Below, piece after piece: positions 45,332 through 52,830 of a stretch of 64,000 nt of DNA. The stretch comes from Methylobacterium sp. Leaf125 (lineage in GTDB: Bacteria; Pseudomonadota; Alphaproteobacteria; Rhizobiales; Beijerinckiaceae), in contig NZ_LMNU01000001.1 in the NCBI RefSeq assembly GCF_001423085.1, positions 229,648 through 293,647 on the forward strand, in the 5' to 3' direction. The notes beneath the pieces are model-generated. The model worked only from the letters and a program-made list of their open reading frames with translations, ran no database searches and was not told where the DNA came from. Position numbers and translations under genes: made by a program. Each line of letters opens with the position of its first letter. Positions within the stretch are counted from its first letter, which is position 1.

Positions 45332-46096
45332 TCATGAAACGCTGTTCGACAACACGCCGATGCCGGCGATCTCGACCTCCACCGTGGCGCCCTTGGGGAT
45401 CGGGCCGCTGCCCACCGAGGTGCCGCAGGCAATGAGGTCGCCCGGCTCTAGGGTCATGTCCCGAGAGAGCTCGGCCACGAGTTCGGCGGGCCGGCGCATC
45501 ATGTCGGCGAGAGGATAGCGCTGGCGCTCGCGCCCGTTCACCCGCACCGCCACATCGAGCACCTCGGGATCGATGCCGGTGGCTATCACCGGGCCGAAGG
45601 GGCCGAAGCCGTCGAAGCCCTTGGAGCGGGTCCAGTGCACGAAGCTCGGATCGGCCTTCAGCGCCTCCAGGGCGGTGACGTCGTTCACGCACGTGTAGCC
45701 GAAGATGTGCGCGGCCGCCGTCTCCGGCGTGAGGTCTCGACCGCGCTTTCCGATCACGATCCCGAGTTCGCCCTCGAACAGCAGTCGCCCTGAGCCCTCA
45801 GGCGCCGTGATCGTCTGGCCGCTCGCAAGGTAGCAGCTTGCCGGCTTTACGAAGTACAGCGGCACGTCGGGCCGGGTCAGGCCCTGCTTCTCTGCGGAGG
45901 CGTGGAAGTTATTCCACAGTGCGATGTACTTCGAAGGCCTGCACGGCAGGTCGAGGGTGACCTCGGAGAGCAGCAGGGTCGCGCCGGTGGGTGTCGGTTC
46001 GGCGAACAGATCGCCCGTGTGAACGTGGATGGTCTCGCCGTCGAGGCGGCCGAAGCCGCTCGCGCCGTCGTGGAGGTAGCGGAGCCAGCGTGCCAT
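45332..46096 (-). CDS. Fumarylacetoacetate hydrolase family protein
   Basis: A 254-residue FAH-fold enzyme: KYIALWNNFHASAEK, the metal ligands in FEGELGIVIGKRGRD (E-x-E pattern), the DVTALE Asp and KGFDGFGPFGPV loop, and ACGTSVGSGPIPKG near the end. Members hydrolyse or decarboxylate 2-oxo acids (fumarylpyruvate hydrolase, oxaloacetate decarboxylase, tricarboxylate decarboxylase). It sits four bases after oxlT and 55 before the reductase gene. A step in oxalate or glyoxylate metabolism is implied but not defined. Confidence 0.88.
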   Translation of the reverse strand: MARWLRYLHDGASGFGRLDGETIHVHTGDLFAEPTPTGATLLLSEVTLDLPCRPSKYIALWNNFHASAEKQGLTRPDVPLYFVKPASCYLASGQTITAPEGSGRLLFEGELGIVIGKRGRDLTPETAAAHIFGYTCVNDVTALEALKADPSFVHWTRSKGFDGFGPFGPVIATGIDPEVLDVAVRVNGRERQRYPLADMMRRPAELVAELSRDMTLEPGDLIACGTSVGSGPIPKGATVEVEIAGIGVLSNSVS

Positions 46097-46100
46097 CGGG

Positions 46101-47447
46101 TCAGCTCCGGGCGATGAACCGGGCGCGCATCGGCTTCAGCACGAAGAGCGCGAGAAACCCGGCCAGGAAGGCCATGCCGGAGGCGGCGTAGAACACGTTC
46201 TGCCAGCTGCCGGTCTTGGCCTGGATCATGAGCAGGATGGGCAGGAGCAGGGCAGCGGTGCCCTTTGCGGTGTAGAGGAGACCGGCATTGGCCGCAGCGT
46301 TCTTGTCGCCGTAGGTGTCGCTGCAGGTGGCTGGGAACAGGGAGTAGATCTCCCCCCAGGCGAAGAAGACGAGGCCGGTCAGCAGCACGAAGGCCATGGG
46401 GATATGGGCGAACATCCCAAGCGCCAGGATGCCGGCACCCTCGATCATGAAAGCGATGACCATCGTGTTCTCGCGCCCGATCTTGTCCGAGACCCAGCCG
46501 AAGAACGGTCGCGTCACACCGTTGAGCACCCGGTCGATGGTGAGTGCGAAAGTCAGGGCCGGCAGGGTGATGCCGATGAGCGAGACCTCGACCCCTGCCA
46601 CCTTGAAGTCCTTGGCGATGGGAGCGAGGGAGGCGGCCGCCATCAGGCCACCGGCGGCCATCATCACGAACATGAGGTAGAGAAGCCAGAAGACCGGCGT
46701 CCGGACCATCTCGGCGGTCGAGTACTGGCGCCGGGTGACGGTGTTCACAGTCGCGGTGCGGCCGGCCAGCATCCGATCCTTGAAGGCGGCGCTGGGCGAG
46801 ACGAGGAGCAGCGCCGCCAGCATGACGATCAAGCCCTGGCCGAGGCCGAACACGAAGAAGGTGTGCTGGTAGCCCGAGTCGCGGATCATGTTGGCGATCG
46901 GGATCACGGTCAGGGCCGAGCCCGCGCCGAAACCGGCAGCGGTGAGGCCGGCTGCGAAGCCGCGCCTGTCTGGAAACCACTTCAGGGCATTGCCCACGCA
47001 GGTGCCGTAGACCGCGCCGGCGCCGACGCCGCTGATGGCGGCGGCCACGTACAGCAAGGTCAATGTGTCGGCATAGGCGTTCAACACCCAGCCGAGGGCG
47101 CAGAGGGCGCCGCCAAAGATGGTGACGAGGCGCGGACCGTACTTGTCGACGAACCAGCCCTCGATCGGCACCAACCAGGTTTCCATCACCACGAAGATCG
47201 TGAAGGCCCACTGGATCGCGGTGCGCTCCCAACCGAACTTCTGCTGGATCGGATCGACGAACAGGGTCCAGCCATATTGCAGGTTGGCGATCATCGACAT
47301 GCACAGCACGCCGAGAACGAGCTGTCCCCACCGACCGAGCGGGGGCGCATCCACCTTCGCCGCAAGCTCCACGCGGCTTGCAGCGACGTCGGCGGGCGCG
47401 ATCGACGTCGTCCCGGGCGGGACAGGCGCAGCAGTACGCGCGGTCAT
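46101..47447 (-). CDS. oxlT: Oxalate/formate antiporter (MFS)
   Basis: A 448-residue major facilitator with 12 helices, a cytosolic N-terminal leader of about 38 residues and the family motifs YGWTLFVDPIQQKFGW, TCVGNALKWFPDRRGFAAG and GEIYSLFPATCSDTYG. The two cationic residues critical in Oxalobacter OxlT have counterparts: an Arg in DRVLNGVTRPFFGW and the Lys in LLYTAKGTAALL. It should import oxalate and export formate or another carboxylate. First gene of the four-gene operon, with an AT-rich, palindrome-bearing promoter region upstream. Confidence 0.92.
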   Translation of the reverse strand: MTARTAAPVPPGTTSIAPADVAASRVELAAKVDAPPLGRWGQLVLGVLCMSMIANLQYGWTLFVDPIQQKFGWERTAIQWAFTIFVVMETWLVPIEGWFVDKYGPRLVTIFGGALCALGWVLNAYADTLTLLYVAAAISGVGAGAVYGTCVGNALKWFPDRRGFAAGLTAAGFGAGSALTVIPIANMIRDSGYQHTFFVFGLGQGLIVMLAALLLVSPSAAFKDRMLAGRTATVNTVTRRQYSTAEMVRTPVFWLLYLMFVMMAAGGLMAAASLAPIAKDFKVAGVEVSLIGITLPALTFALTIDRVLNGVTRPFFGWVSDKIGRENTMVIAFMIEGAGILALGMFAHIPMAFVLLTGLVFFAWGEIYSLFPATCSDTYGDKNAAANAGLLYTAKGTAALLLPILLMIQAKTGSWQNVFYAASGMAFLAGFLALFVLKPMRARFIARS

Positions 47448-47504
47448 GGGCGGCTTCCTCGACTCAACTCTTGTTTGGGAGTTTCGGTTTTATCGGCAAT
47501 TATT

Positions 47505-47514
47505 TTGAATTCAA
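47505..47514. promoter_or_regulatory. Palindrome TTGAATTCAA upstream of oxlT
   Basis: A perfect 10-bp palindrome 58 bases upstream of the oxlT start, in AT-rich DNA. It is a plausible operator for an oxalate-responsive regulator; no regulator gene lies adjacent. Confidence 0.35.
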
Positions 47515-47551
47515 GGATCTATACCTCGGGCAAACCTTCCGTTCGTCTGCA

Positions 47552-47581
47552 AAATTTTTGGGTTAAGCCGCTAAAAAATTT
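47552..47581. promoter_or_regulatory. AT inverted repeat upstream of oxlT
   Basis: AAATTTTT (47552-47559) is matched by AAAAATTT (47574-47581), perfect 8-bp arms spaced by 14 bases. It could be an operator or an intrinsically bent promoter element. Confidence 0.35.
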
Positions 47582-47704
47582 GAGATGCTGGGCGACCGGG
47601 CATCCGGACAGTCGATCTTCTTGCGGTGCAAGAGAGACGTTTGCGGCGCCGTGTCAGGAGGCATAGCCAACAGGGGGCCTCGCGTGCGGGGAACTGTCGG
47701 ATAG

Positions 47705-47729
47705 GGAACCAACGGCAGTAGGCTCCGTT
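47705..47729 (+). promoter_or_regulatory. EcfG-type general stress promoter of the CsbD gene
   Basis: GGAAC (47705-47709), exactly 16 bases, then CGTT (47726-47729): an exact match to the EcfG consensus known for the PhyR/NepR/EcfG stress response of alphaproteobacteria. It lies about 75 bases upstream of the CsbD start codon. Confidence 0.75.
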
Positions 47730-47803
47730 ACGCTTGCCTGACGACGCCGGGTTGCATTCTGCGACCGGACGTTCAGCCTGACACCAACTTGATGGAGCGT
47801 TTG

Positions 47804-48016
47804 ATGAGCAGCACGACGGACAAGATCAAGGGTCTCGCCAACGAGGCCGTCGGCAACATCAAGCAGGGCATTGGTTCGGCAACCGGCAATGAGAAGCTGC
47901 AGGCCGAGGGCAAGGCTCAGGAATTGAAGGGCGAAGCCCAGAAGACCGTCGGCGATGCCAAGGACGGCATCAAGGGTGCGGCCCAGAGCGCGGCCGACGC
48001 CGTCAAGAAGATCTGA
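47804..48016 (+). CDS. CsbD family stress protein
   Basis: A 70-residue, Lys/Ala/Gly-rich helical protein: DKIKGLANEAVGNIKQGIG...GNEKLQAEGKAQELKGEAQ is the CsbD signature. These small cytosolic proteins rise under general stress; their mechanism is unknown. The exact EcfG promoter upstream fits. GGAG is eight bases before the chosen ATG; the frame stays open 15 bases further. A GC hairpin follows the stop. Confidence 0.92.
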   Translation: MSSTTDKIKGLANEAVGNIKQGIGSATGNEKLQAEGKAQELKGEAQKTVGDAKDGIKGAAQSAADAVKKI

Positions 48017-48030
48017 GCGGATCGTCCCCG

Positions 48031-48057
48031 CGCCTCGGCTCCGGATGGGCCGAGGCG
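48031..48057. terminator. GC hairpin after the CsbD gene
   Basis: Perfect 9-bp arms CGCCTCGGC/GCCGAGGCG with a 9-base loop, 14 bases past the stop. There is no T run, so it may end transcription weakly or stabilise the 3' end. Confidence 0.5.
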
Positions 48058-48162
48058 TCGGGCTGCCGGGCCGACCCGCCGCAGCATCGAAACAGTCCTG
48101 GCCGAAGAGACCGCGCACGTTCGGCTGTTCTGACAAGGGACGAGACGAGAAGGACTTTCAAG

Positions 48163-48546
48163 ATGAACCGCGACCAGATCGAGGGTGGAATCCGGAATAT
48201 CCGGGGTCGCGGGCGCTCCGCACTCGGTGCCGTGACTGGACGGGTTCGTCCGCAGGCCGAGGGCGCCTACGATCAGGCAGCCGGAGCCGTCCAGTCTGCC
48301 TATGGACGGGCCCGCACCACCGCCGATGAGATCCAGCGCGACGGAGCCCATATTATCGACGAGGCTCGTCACCGGAGCCGGGCGATCGCGGGCGACCTTC
48401 AGGACCGCGGTCGGCTGTATCAGGACGAGGCCGTCCGACGCAGTCGCGCCGTCGCCCGGCGGGCCGATGAGAACAAGGGTACCACGCTCCTCCTCGTGGC
48501 TGCCGCCGCGTTTGGCGCCGGTTGGCTCCTGCGACGCACCCGTTGA
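48163..48546 (+). CDS. CsbD/DUF883-like stress protein with C-terminal membrane anchor
   Basis: A 127-residue protein. The start MNRDQIEGGIRNIRGRGRSALG resembles CsbD; the long charged amphipathic helix (DEARHRSRAIAGDLQDRG, DEAVRRSRAVARRADEN) and the closing LLLVAAAAFGAGWLLRRTR resemble the ElaB/YqjD (DUF883) membrane-anchored ribosome-associated proteins. AAGGA precedes the ATG. It lies 146 bases after csbD and probably belongs to the same stress regulon, though it has no EcfG box of its own that I can see. Confidence 0.8.
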   Translation: MNRDQIEGGIRNIRGRGRSALGAVTGRVRPQAEGAYDQAAGAVQSAYGRARTTADEIQRDGAHIIDEARHRSRAIAGDLQDRGRLYQDEAVRRSRAVARRADENKGTTLLLVAAAAFGAGWLLRRTR

Positions 48547-48571
48547 ATCGTCGATCCATCCTTTGAGAGAG

Positions 48572-48601
48572 GGCCGGGGTGTTCATGCCTCCGGCCTTCT
48601 T
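48572..48601 (+). terminator. Probable terminator after the DUF883-like gene
   Basis: GGCCGG/CCGGCC arms around a 13-base loop, followed by TTCTT, 25 bases after the stop. Confidence 0.5.
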
Positions 48602-48706
48602 CGCGTTCGACGGTCCGGTACGGCGCGCCCCTTGGAGGAGGCAGGGATTCCGTGGCAGGCAGGGCTGCGCGCGGCGTTCCGATCGCTTCGCCCGAGGAGA
48701 GCGGAG

Positions 48707-49489
48707 ATGCCGATACGCCATTGGGCCGAGTTGACGACGGACGAGATCCGGGATCGCGACATGGGCCGGACCATCGCGGTACTGCCCGTCGCCGCCATCG
48801 AGCAGCACGGCCCGCACCTGCCGCTGGCCACTGACGCGATCATCGCCGAGGGCTATCTGGCGCGCCTCACGACGTTGTCAGCCGCAGATCTCGACGTCCT
48901 GCTCCTGCCGATCCAGGTCGTCGGCAAGTCCGACGAGCACGCGAGTTTCCCCGGGACCTTGTCACTGACCACCGCGACGGCCCTGGAGGCCTGGACCGGG
49001 ATCGGCGATGCCGTCCGCCGCGCCGGTTGCGGCAAGCTCGTCATCGTGACCTCGCATGGTGGCAATAGCGGCCTGATCGACCTCGTGGCCGGTGACCTGC
49101 GCGGGCGCCACGCCATGGTGGCGGTGACCACCGCCTGGAGTCGGTTCGGCTATCCCGACGGACTGTTCCCCGAGGCGGAGATCCGTCACGGCATCCATGG
49201 CGGCGGCGTCGAGACCGCCCTGATGCTGGCCTTGCGGCCAGATCTGGTGCGACGTTCCGAGATCGCGAATTTCACGCCGCGTACGCTGGCCATGGCGCAG
49301 ACCTTCACCCATCTGCGCGCGGGCCGTCCCGCTGCCTTCGCCTGGCGAGCGGAAGACCTCAACCCGGCCGGCGCCATCGGAGACGCCCGGCTCGGGACCG
49401 CGGAGGCGGGGGACCGTGCCCTCGACCACGGCGCCCGCGCCTTCCTCGATCTCCTGCGCGACGTCGACCGCTTCAGCCTTGTCGCGTGA
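48707..49489 (+). CDS. Creatininase family protein
   Basis: A 260-residue member of the creatinine amidohydrolase family (also including MftE and FAPy deformylase-type enzymes). Metal ligand motifs: EQHGPHLPLATD (Glu, His, Asp), the KSDEHASFPGT segment, TSHGGNSG, and HGGGVETALML with the last Glu. A cytosolic metal-dependent amidase is expected; the substrate is unknown since no catabolic genes adjoin. GGAG lies directly ahead of the ATG, rather close, with GAGGAGA a few bases further. Confidence 0.88.
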   Translation: MPIRHWAELTTDEIRDRDMGRTIAVLPVAAIEQHGPHLPLATDAIIAEGYLARLTTLSAADLDVLLLPIQVVGKSDEHASFPGTLSLTTATALEAWTGIGDAVRRAGCGKLVIVTSHGGNSGLIDLVAGDLRGRHAMVAVTTAWSRFGYPDGLFPEAEIRHGIHGGGVETALMLALRPDLVRRSEIANFTPRTLAMAQTFTHLRAGRPAAFAWRAEDLNPAGAIGDARLGTAEAGDRALDHGARAFLDLLRDVDRFSLVA

Positions 49490-49741
49490 TCCGCTTTTCC
49501 GCGTGAGAGGAGAAGCTCGTGAGGTCGGTCCCATGCGCTCCGTAACCTCCGGGGAGACGGGAGCGAACAAGCCTGATGCGGGAGAGCCGACCCCGATGTC
49601 GGCCTCTCGGATCATGGAGCACCCCCGATGGCCTGTGCCGTCCCGGCTGGACACGATCGGCCGACCCTGCGGACCCGCGACGCCTTCGGCTGGGCGAAGG
49701 TCGTCCGGCACTCCGCGGCGGCCAGCGGATTCACCGCACGC

Positions 49742-50350
49742 ATGAGCCAGGATCAGGCGCTCGCATCCGACATGGCAGCCGCACAATCAGGTGACGCGGA
49801 GGCCTATCGCCGCCTTTTGCGCGACTGCCTTCCGGTGATTGCCGGAATGGTGCGGGCGCAGGGGGTCCGAGCGGATGCCGTGGACGACGTGGTGCAGGAC
49901 GTGCTGCTGACGATCCACCGGGCGCGGGCGACGTACGATCCGGCCCGGCCCTTCCTGCCCTGGCTGCGCGCCATCACCCAGCGCCGGGCCATCGACGGGA
50001 TGCGCCGGGCCGGTCGCCGCCCGCGGGAAGTCCACGATCCCATCGCCTACGAAGCGGAGGTCGATCGGGGGCCGGCGCCGGGCCACCGCCTCGAGGCGCG
50101 CGACCGGGAGCGGGTCCTGGCCCGGGCCGTCGCCGCCCTGCCGGAAGGCCAGCGCCAGGCCGTCGAGCATCTCGCGCTTCAGGAGCGCAGCCTGGACGAG
50201 ACGGCCGCCCTGACGGGGCGCACAAAGGGTGCCCTGAAGGTCAACCTGCACCGGGCACTGAAAGCCCTGCGACGGACGCTGGGATCGGGCTCCGCGGACC
50301 GGGACGAGGCCGGGCCCCGGGCGGGTGAGCGAGGAACCCACGATGTCTGA
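49742..50350 (+). CDS. ECF sigma factor (paired with NrsF)
   Basis: A 202-residue ECF-type sigma-70 factor: region 2 is ADAVDDVVQDVLLTIHRARATYDPARPFLPWL and region 4 is LPEGQRQAVEHLALQERSLDETAALTGRTKGALKVNLHRALKAL. The ATG before SQDQAL is chosen for family length, though no good ribosome site precedes it and the frame is open to 49628. The next gene overlaps by eight bases and encodes a NrsF-type membrane anti-sigma. Such pairs respond to oxidative or metal stress (SigF of Caulobacter). Confidence 0.9.
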   Translation: MSQDQALASDMAAAQSGDAEAYRRLLRDCLPVIAGMVRAQGVRADAVDDVVQDVLLTIHRARATYDPARPFLPWLRAITQRRAIDGMRRAGRRPREVHDPIAYEAEVDRGPAPGHRLEARDRERVLARAVAALPEGQRQAVEHLALQERSLDETAALTGRTKGALKVNLHRALKALRRTLGSGSADRDEAGPRAGERGTHDV

Positions 50351-51002
50351 CACGGCCCGAACCTCCGCGCATGAGCGTCTGGTGGACAGCCTCGCCGGCG
50401 GTCTGCGGCCCGTCCGGCGGCTGCCCGGGCCGGCCTTCCGGGCCCTCGCCTGGTGCGCGGCCGCCGCAGGGCTGGGCCTCGCCCTGATGCCCTTCGCCGA
50501 TCTCGAGGCCCTGCGCACCCGCATGGCCGTGGCGGATCTGCGCTACGCCGCGCTCGGGGCGGTGCTGACCGCCGTCGCGGCGGCGGTCGCCGCGTTCCAG
50601 ACCAGCGTACCGGGACGCGCCTCCACCTGGGCCCTGCTGCCCCTGGCGCCGGCCGCCCTCTGGATCGGAGCCAGCGGCGTCGGCTGCCTGCGCGATTGGG
50701 CGGTGCCTGGTGCCGATCCCGCCGACATGCACCAGACCGGCGGATGCGTCGCGTTCCTCCTCACCTTCTCGCTTCCGTTGTCGCTGGCTCTCGTCTGGAT
50801 GCTGCGCCGGGCCTGTCCGCTGCGCCCCAATCTGACCGCTGCCCTGGCGGGGCTCTCGGCGGCGGCGGCCTCGGCGGCGCTCCTGGTGCCGTTCCATCCG
50901 CACGACGCCACCGCGACGGACCTCGCCCTGCACGCGCTCGTGGTCGGCCTCGTGATCGGGGCCAACGGCTTGGCCGGCGGACGCCTGCTCAGACATGGCT
51001 GA
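50343..51002 (+). CDS. NrsF family membrane anti-sigma factor (DUF1109)
   Basis: A 219-residue inner-membrane protein with six hydrophobic helices after a cytosolic start. The family features LVDSLAGGLRPVRRLPGP and a GVGCLRDWAVPGADPAD segment with Cys are present; NrsF proteins use two periplasmic Cys to sense chromate or other oxidants, and here GC and a second Cys (GGCVAF, RACPL) are candidates. ATG overlaps the sigma gene by eight bases with GAGGA upstream. Confidence 0.88.
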   Translation: MSDTARTSAHERLVDSLAGGLRPVRRLPGPAFRALAWCAAAAGLGLALMPFADLEALRTRMAVADLRYAALGAVLTAVAAAVAAFQTSVPGRASTWALLPLAPAALWIGASGVGCLRDWAVPGADPADMHQTGGCVAFLLTFSLPLSLALVWMLRRACPLRPNLTAALAGLSAAAASAALLVPFHPHDATATDLALHALVVGLVIGANGLAGGRLLRHG

Positions 51003-51007
51003 CCGCC

Positions 51008-51616
51008 TCACGTCCAGGCGAGCAGGACCTCCTCGGTGGTCACGGGGTGGACCTGCTGGCCGTAGCGGCGATGGTACATCGTCAGCAGGGCATCGTGCGC
51101 CTCGTCGCAGGAGCTGCACAGGGCGTCGGTGACGACGAAGACCCGGTAGCCGAGGTCGACGGCTCCCAGCACGCTCGCGAGCACGCAGACCTCGGTCTCG
51201 CCGCCGGTCATCACCAGGGTGTCGACGCCGCGGGCCTGGAGGCGGGCATCGAGATCGGTGCCGAGCCAGGGGGAATAGACGGTCTTGTCCAGGATCTCCG
51301 CCGGCGGTGTGAGGCGGGCGAGGCCGGGGGCGAGGTCGACCAGGCCGGGCGGCAGCTGATCCCGGGTCATCGAGGCCCAGCGTCGGTAGTAGCCCGCCCA
51401 GGTGCCGCGACCCTCGCCGGGATGCTGGGCGGGGATGAAGCGGGTGAGGATGGTGCGCTCCGGATGCGCGGCCACGAGGCGCTCGACCCGCGGCAGGACC
51501 CGGGCCATCCAGGGCGTGTGCCAGTCGGTCTCCTCCAGGAACATGCGCTGCATGTCGACGCACAGATGCAGGCAGTTCGGCCCCAGCGCACCGGGGCGCG
51601 CACGCCACTCGCTCAC
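51008..51616 (-). CDS. Isochorismatase-like cysteine hydrolase
   Basis: A 202-residue cytosolic hydrolase of the isochorismatase/nicotinamidase fold. The triad is visible: Asp in CVDMQRMF, Lys in ILDKTVYSPW, Cys in GGETEVCVLASV, with the cis-peptide position just before. The start is GTG at 51616, with a GGGGAGGGG ribosome site; a frame extension to 51661 is less likely. The substrate is unknown. It converges with the NrsF gene, five bases apart. Confidence 0.88.
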   Translation of the reverse strand: MSEWRARPGALGPNCLHLCVDMQRMFLEETDWHTPWMARVLPRVERLVAAHPERTILTRFIPAQHPGEGRGTWAGYYRRWASMTRDQLPPGLVDLAPGLARLTPPAEILDKTVYSPWLGTDLDARLQARGVDTLVMTGGETEVCVLASVLGAVDLGYRVFVVTDALCSSCDEAHDALLTMYHRRYGQQVHPVTTEEVLLAWT

Positions 51617-51909
51617 GATCCCCTCCCCTGATTGTCCACGACAGGACCCTTGAGTGTCCACGACAGGCCCCGTGCCGGTCCGCCTGGATCAACCCCCGCT
51701 CGGGCCGCGAGTTCTGTGGAAAGATGCCGGTGCTCGAGGCTAGATGCGCCCTCAGCTGAAAGAAATTGCATCCTCTAAAAAATTGAACACCCAGTGACTC
51801 TCACGGTTCTCGGGATATCCGGAGACCAACGTCTCCGTATGCACGTCCATCGCACCGCCGTTATCGTGACGAGCGGGCTGTTTTTGTTCGAGCATGGCGA
51901 GATTTCTGC
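51617..51909. other. Region upstream of the manganese catalase
   Basis: About 290 bases between divergent genes. It holds a lower-GC patch (51760-51800) and a hairpin CGGAGA/TCTCCG at 51819-51836 that could be an operator or leader structure. A short minus-strand frame here (51752-51850) has no support. Confidence 0.4.
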
Positions 51910-52764
51910 ATGTTATACTATGATAAGCGCCTCCAATACCCGGTGAAGGTCGACAAGCCGGATCCGATCTTCGCACGCATGCTGCAGCAGGCGATCGGCG
52001 GCATCGAGGGCGAGATCCGCGTCTGCATGCAGTACTTCTTCCAGGGCTGGGGCGCGCGCGGGCCGACGACCAAGTACCGCGACATGCTGCTCAACACCGC
52101 GACGGAGGAGATCGGCCACATCGAGATGCTGGCCACCGCGGTGGCGCTGAACCTCGAGACCGCGCCGGCGACGCTGCAGGAGGCGGGGGCGGCCGATGGG
52201 GTCGTGGGCGCCGTGATGGGCGGCGGCAACCCGCGCCACACCATCGAGGGCATGCTGCACCGGCACGTCCTCTCCACCGGCATGGCGGCCTATCCGGCCA
52301 ATTGCGACGGCGTGCCCTTCGACATGAGCCATGTCTACGCCAGTGGAAACCTCGCGGCGGACATGTATTGCAACGTCGCCGCCGAGACGACCGGCCGTGT
52401 CCTGGCGGTTCGCCTGTTCAATGCCGCCCATGATGCCGGCATGAAGGATATGCTGCACTTCCTCATCGCGCGCGACACCATGCACCAGCAGCAGTGGCTC
52501 GCGGTGATCGAGGAGATGGGTGGCCACGAAGGCAACCTGCCGATCCCGAACAGCTTCCCGCAGAGCAAGGAACACGAGAAGTTCAATTACAACTTCTTCG
52601 CCACCACCCGGGACGGCTCGCCGCCGCCGGCGGGGCGCTGGACCAGCGGGCCGTCCCTCGACGGCAAGGGCGTGTTCACCGTGGTCCAGAACGAGCCGAT
52701 GGGCGAAGAGCCGAATCTCGGTCCGGCGCGGCCCGACAGCGGCGCGCAGACCCAGCAGATGTGA
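51910..52764 (+). CDS. Manganese catalase
   Basis: A 284-residue dimanganese (non-haem) catalase that disproportionates hydrogen peroxide. The four-helix bundle ligands are seen: Glu35 in EGEIRVCMQYFFQ, Glu67 and His70 in TATEEIGHIEM, Glu about 149 in AAETTGRVLAVRLF and His about 182 in ARDTMHQQQW. The N-terminal MLYYDKRLQYPVKV is typical. The start ATG has no strong ribosome site. It lies near an ECF/NrsF pair and stress genes, in keeping with oxidative defence. A Gly/Pro-rich tail ends the protein. Confidence 0.94.
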   Translation: MLYYDKRLQYPVKVDKPDPIFARMLQQAIGGIEGEIRVCMQYFFQGWGARGPTTKYRDMLLNTATEEIGHIEMLATAVALNLETAPATLQEAGAADGVVGAVMGGGNPRHTIEGMLHRHVLSTGMAAYPANCDGVPFDMSHVYASGNLAADMYCNVAAETTGRVLAVRLFNAAHDAGMKDMLHFLIARDTMHQQQWLAVIEEMGGHEGNLPIPNSFPQSKEHEKFNYNFFATTRDGSPPPAGRWTSGPSLDGKGVFTVVQNEPMGEEPNLGPARPDSGAQTQQM

Positions 52765-52830
52765 GGCGCGGGACGCGCTGGTATACCGGCGGGGTCGTGT
52801 CGAGGTCGCGGGGGTTTCGCCCCGCGCCGC

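Larger units (their letters stand above)
47448..47803. other. Divergent control region, oxalate operon / CsbD stress gene
   Basis: About 355 bases. Its left 140 bases are AT-rich and hold two dyads (47505-47514 and 47552-47581) suited to control of oxlT. Its right part has the EcfG-type promoter for csbD. No ORF in it is convincing. Confidence 0.6.

Noticed and set aside
51752-51976. Short minus-strand frame upstream of and overlapping the manganese catalase start
   Set aside because: It overlaps the catalase 5' end, has no family resemblance, and its best internal start gives only about 32 residues.
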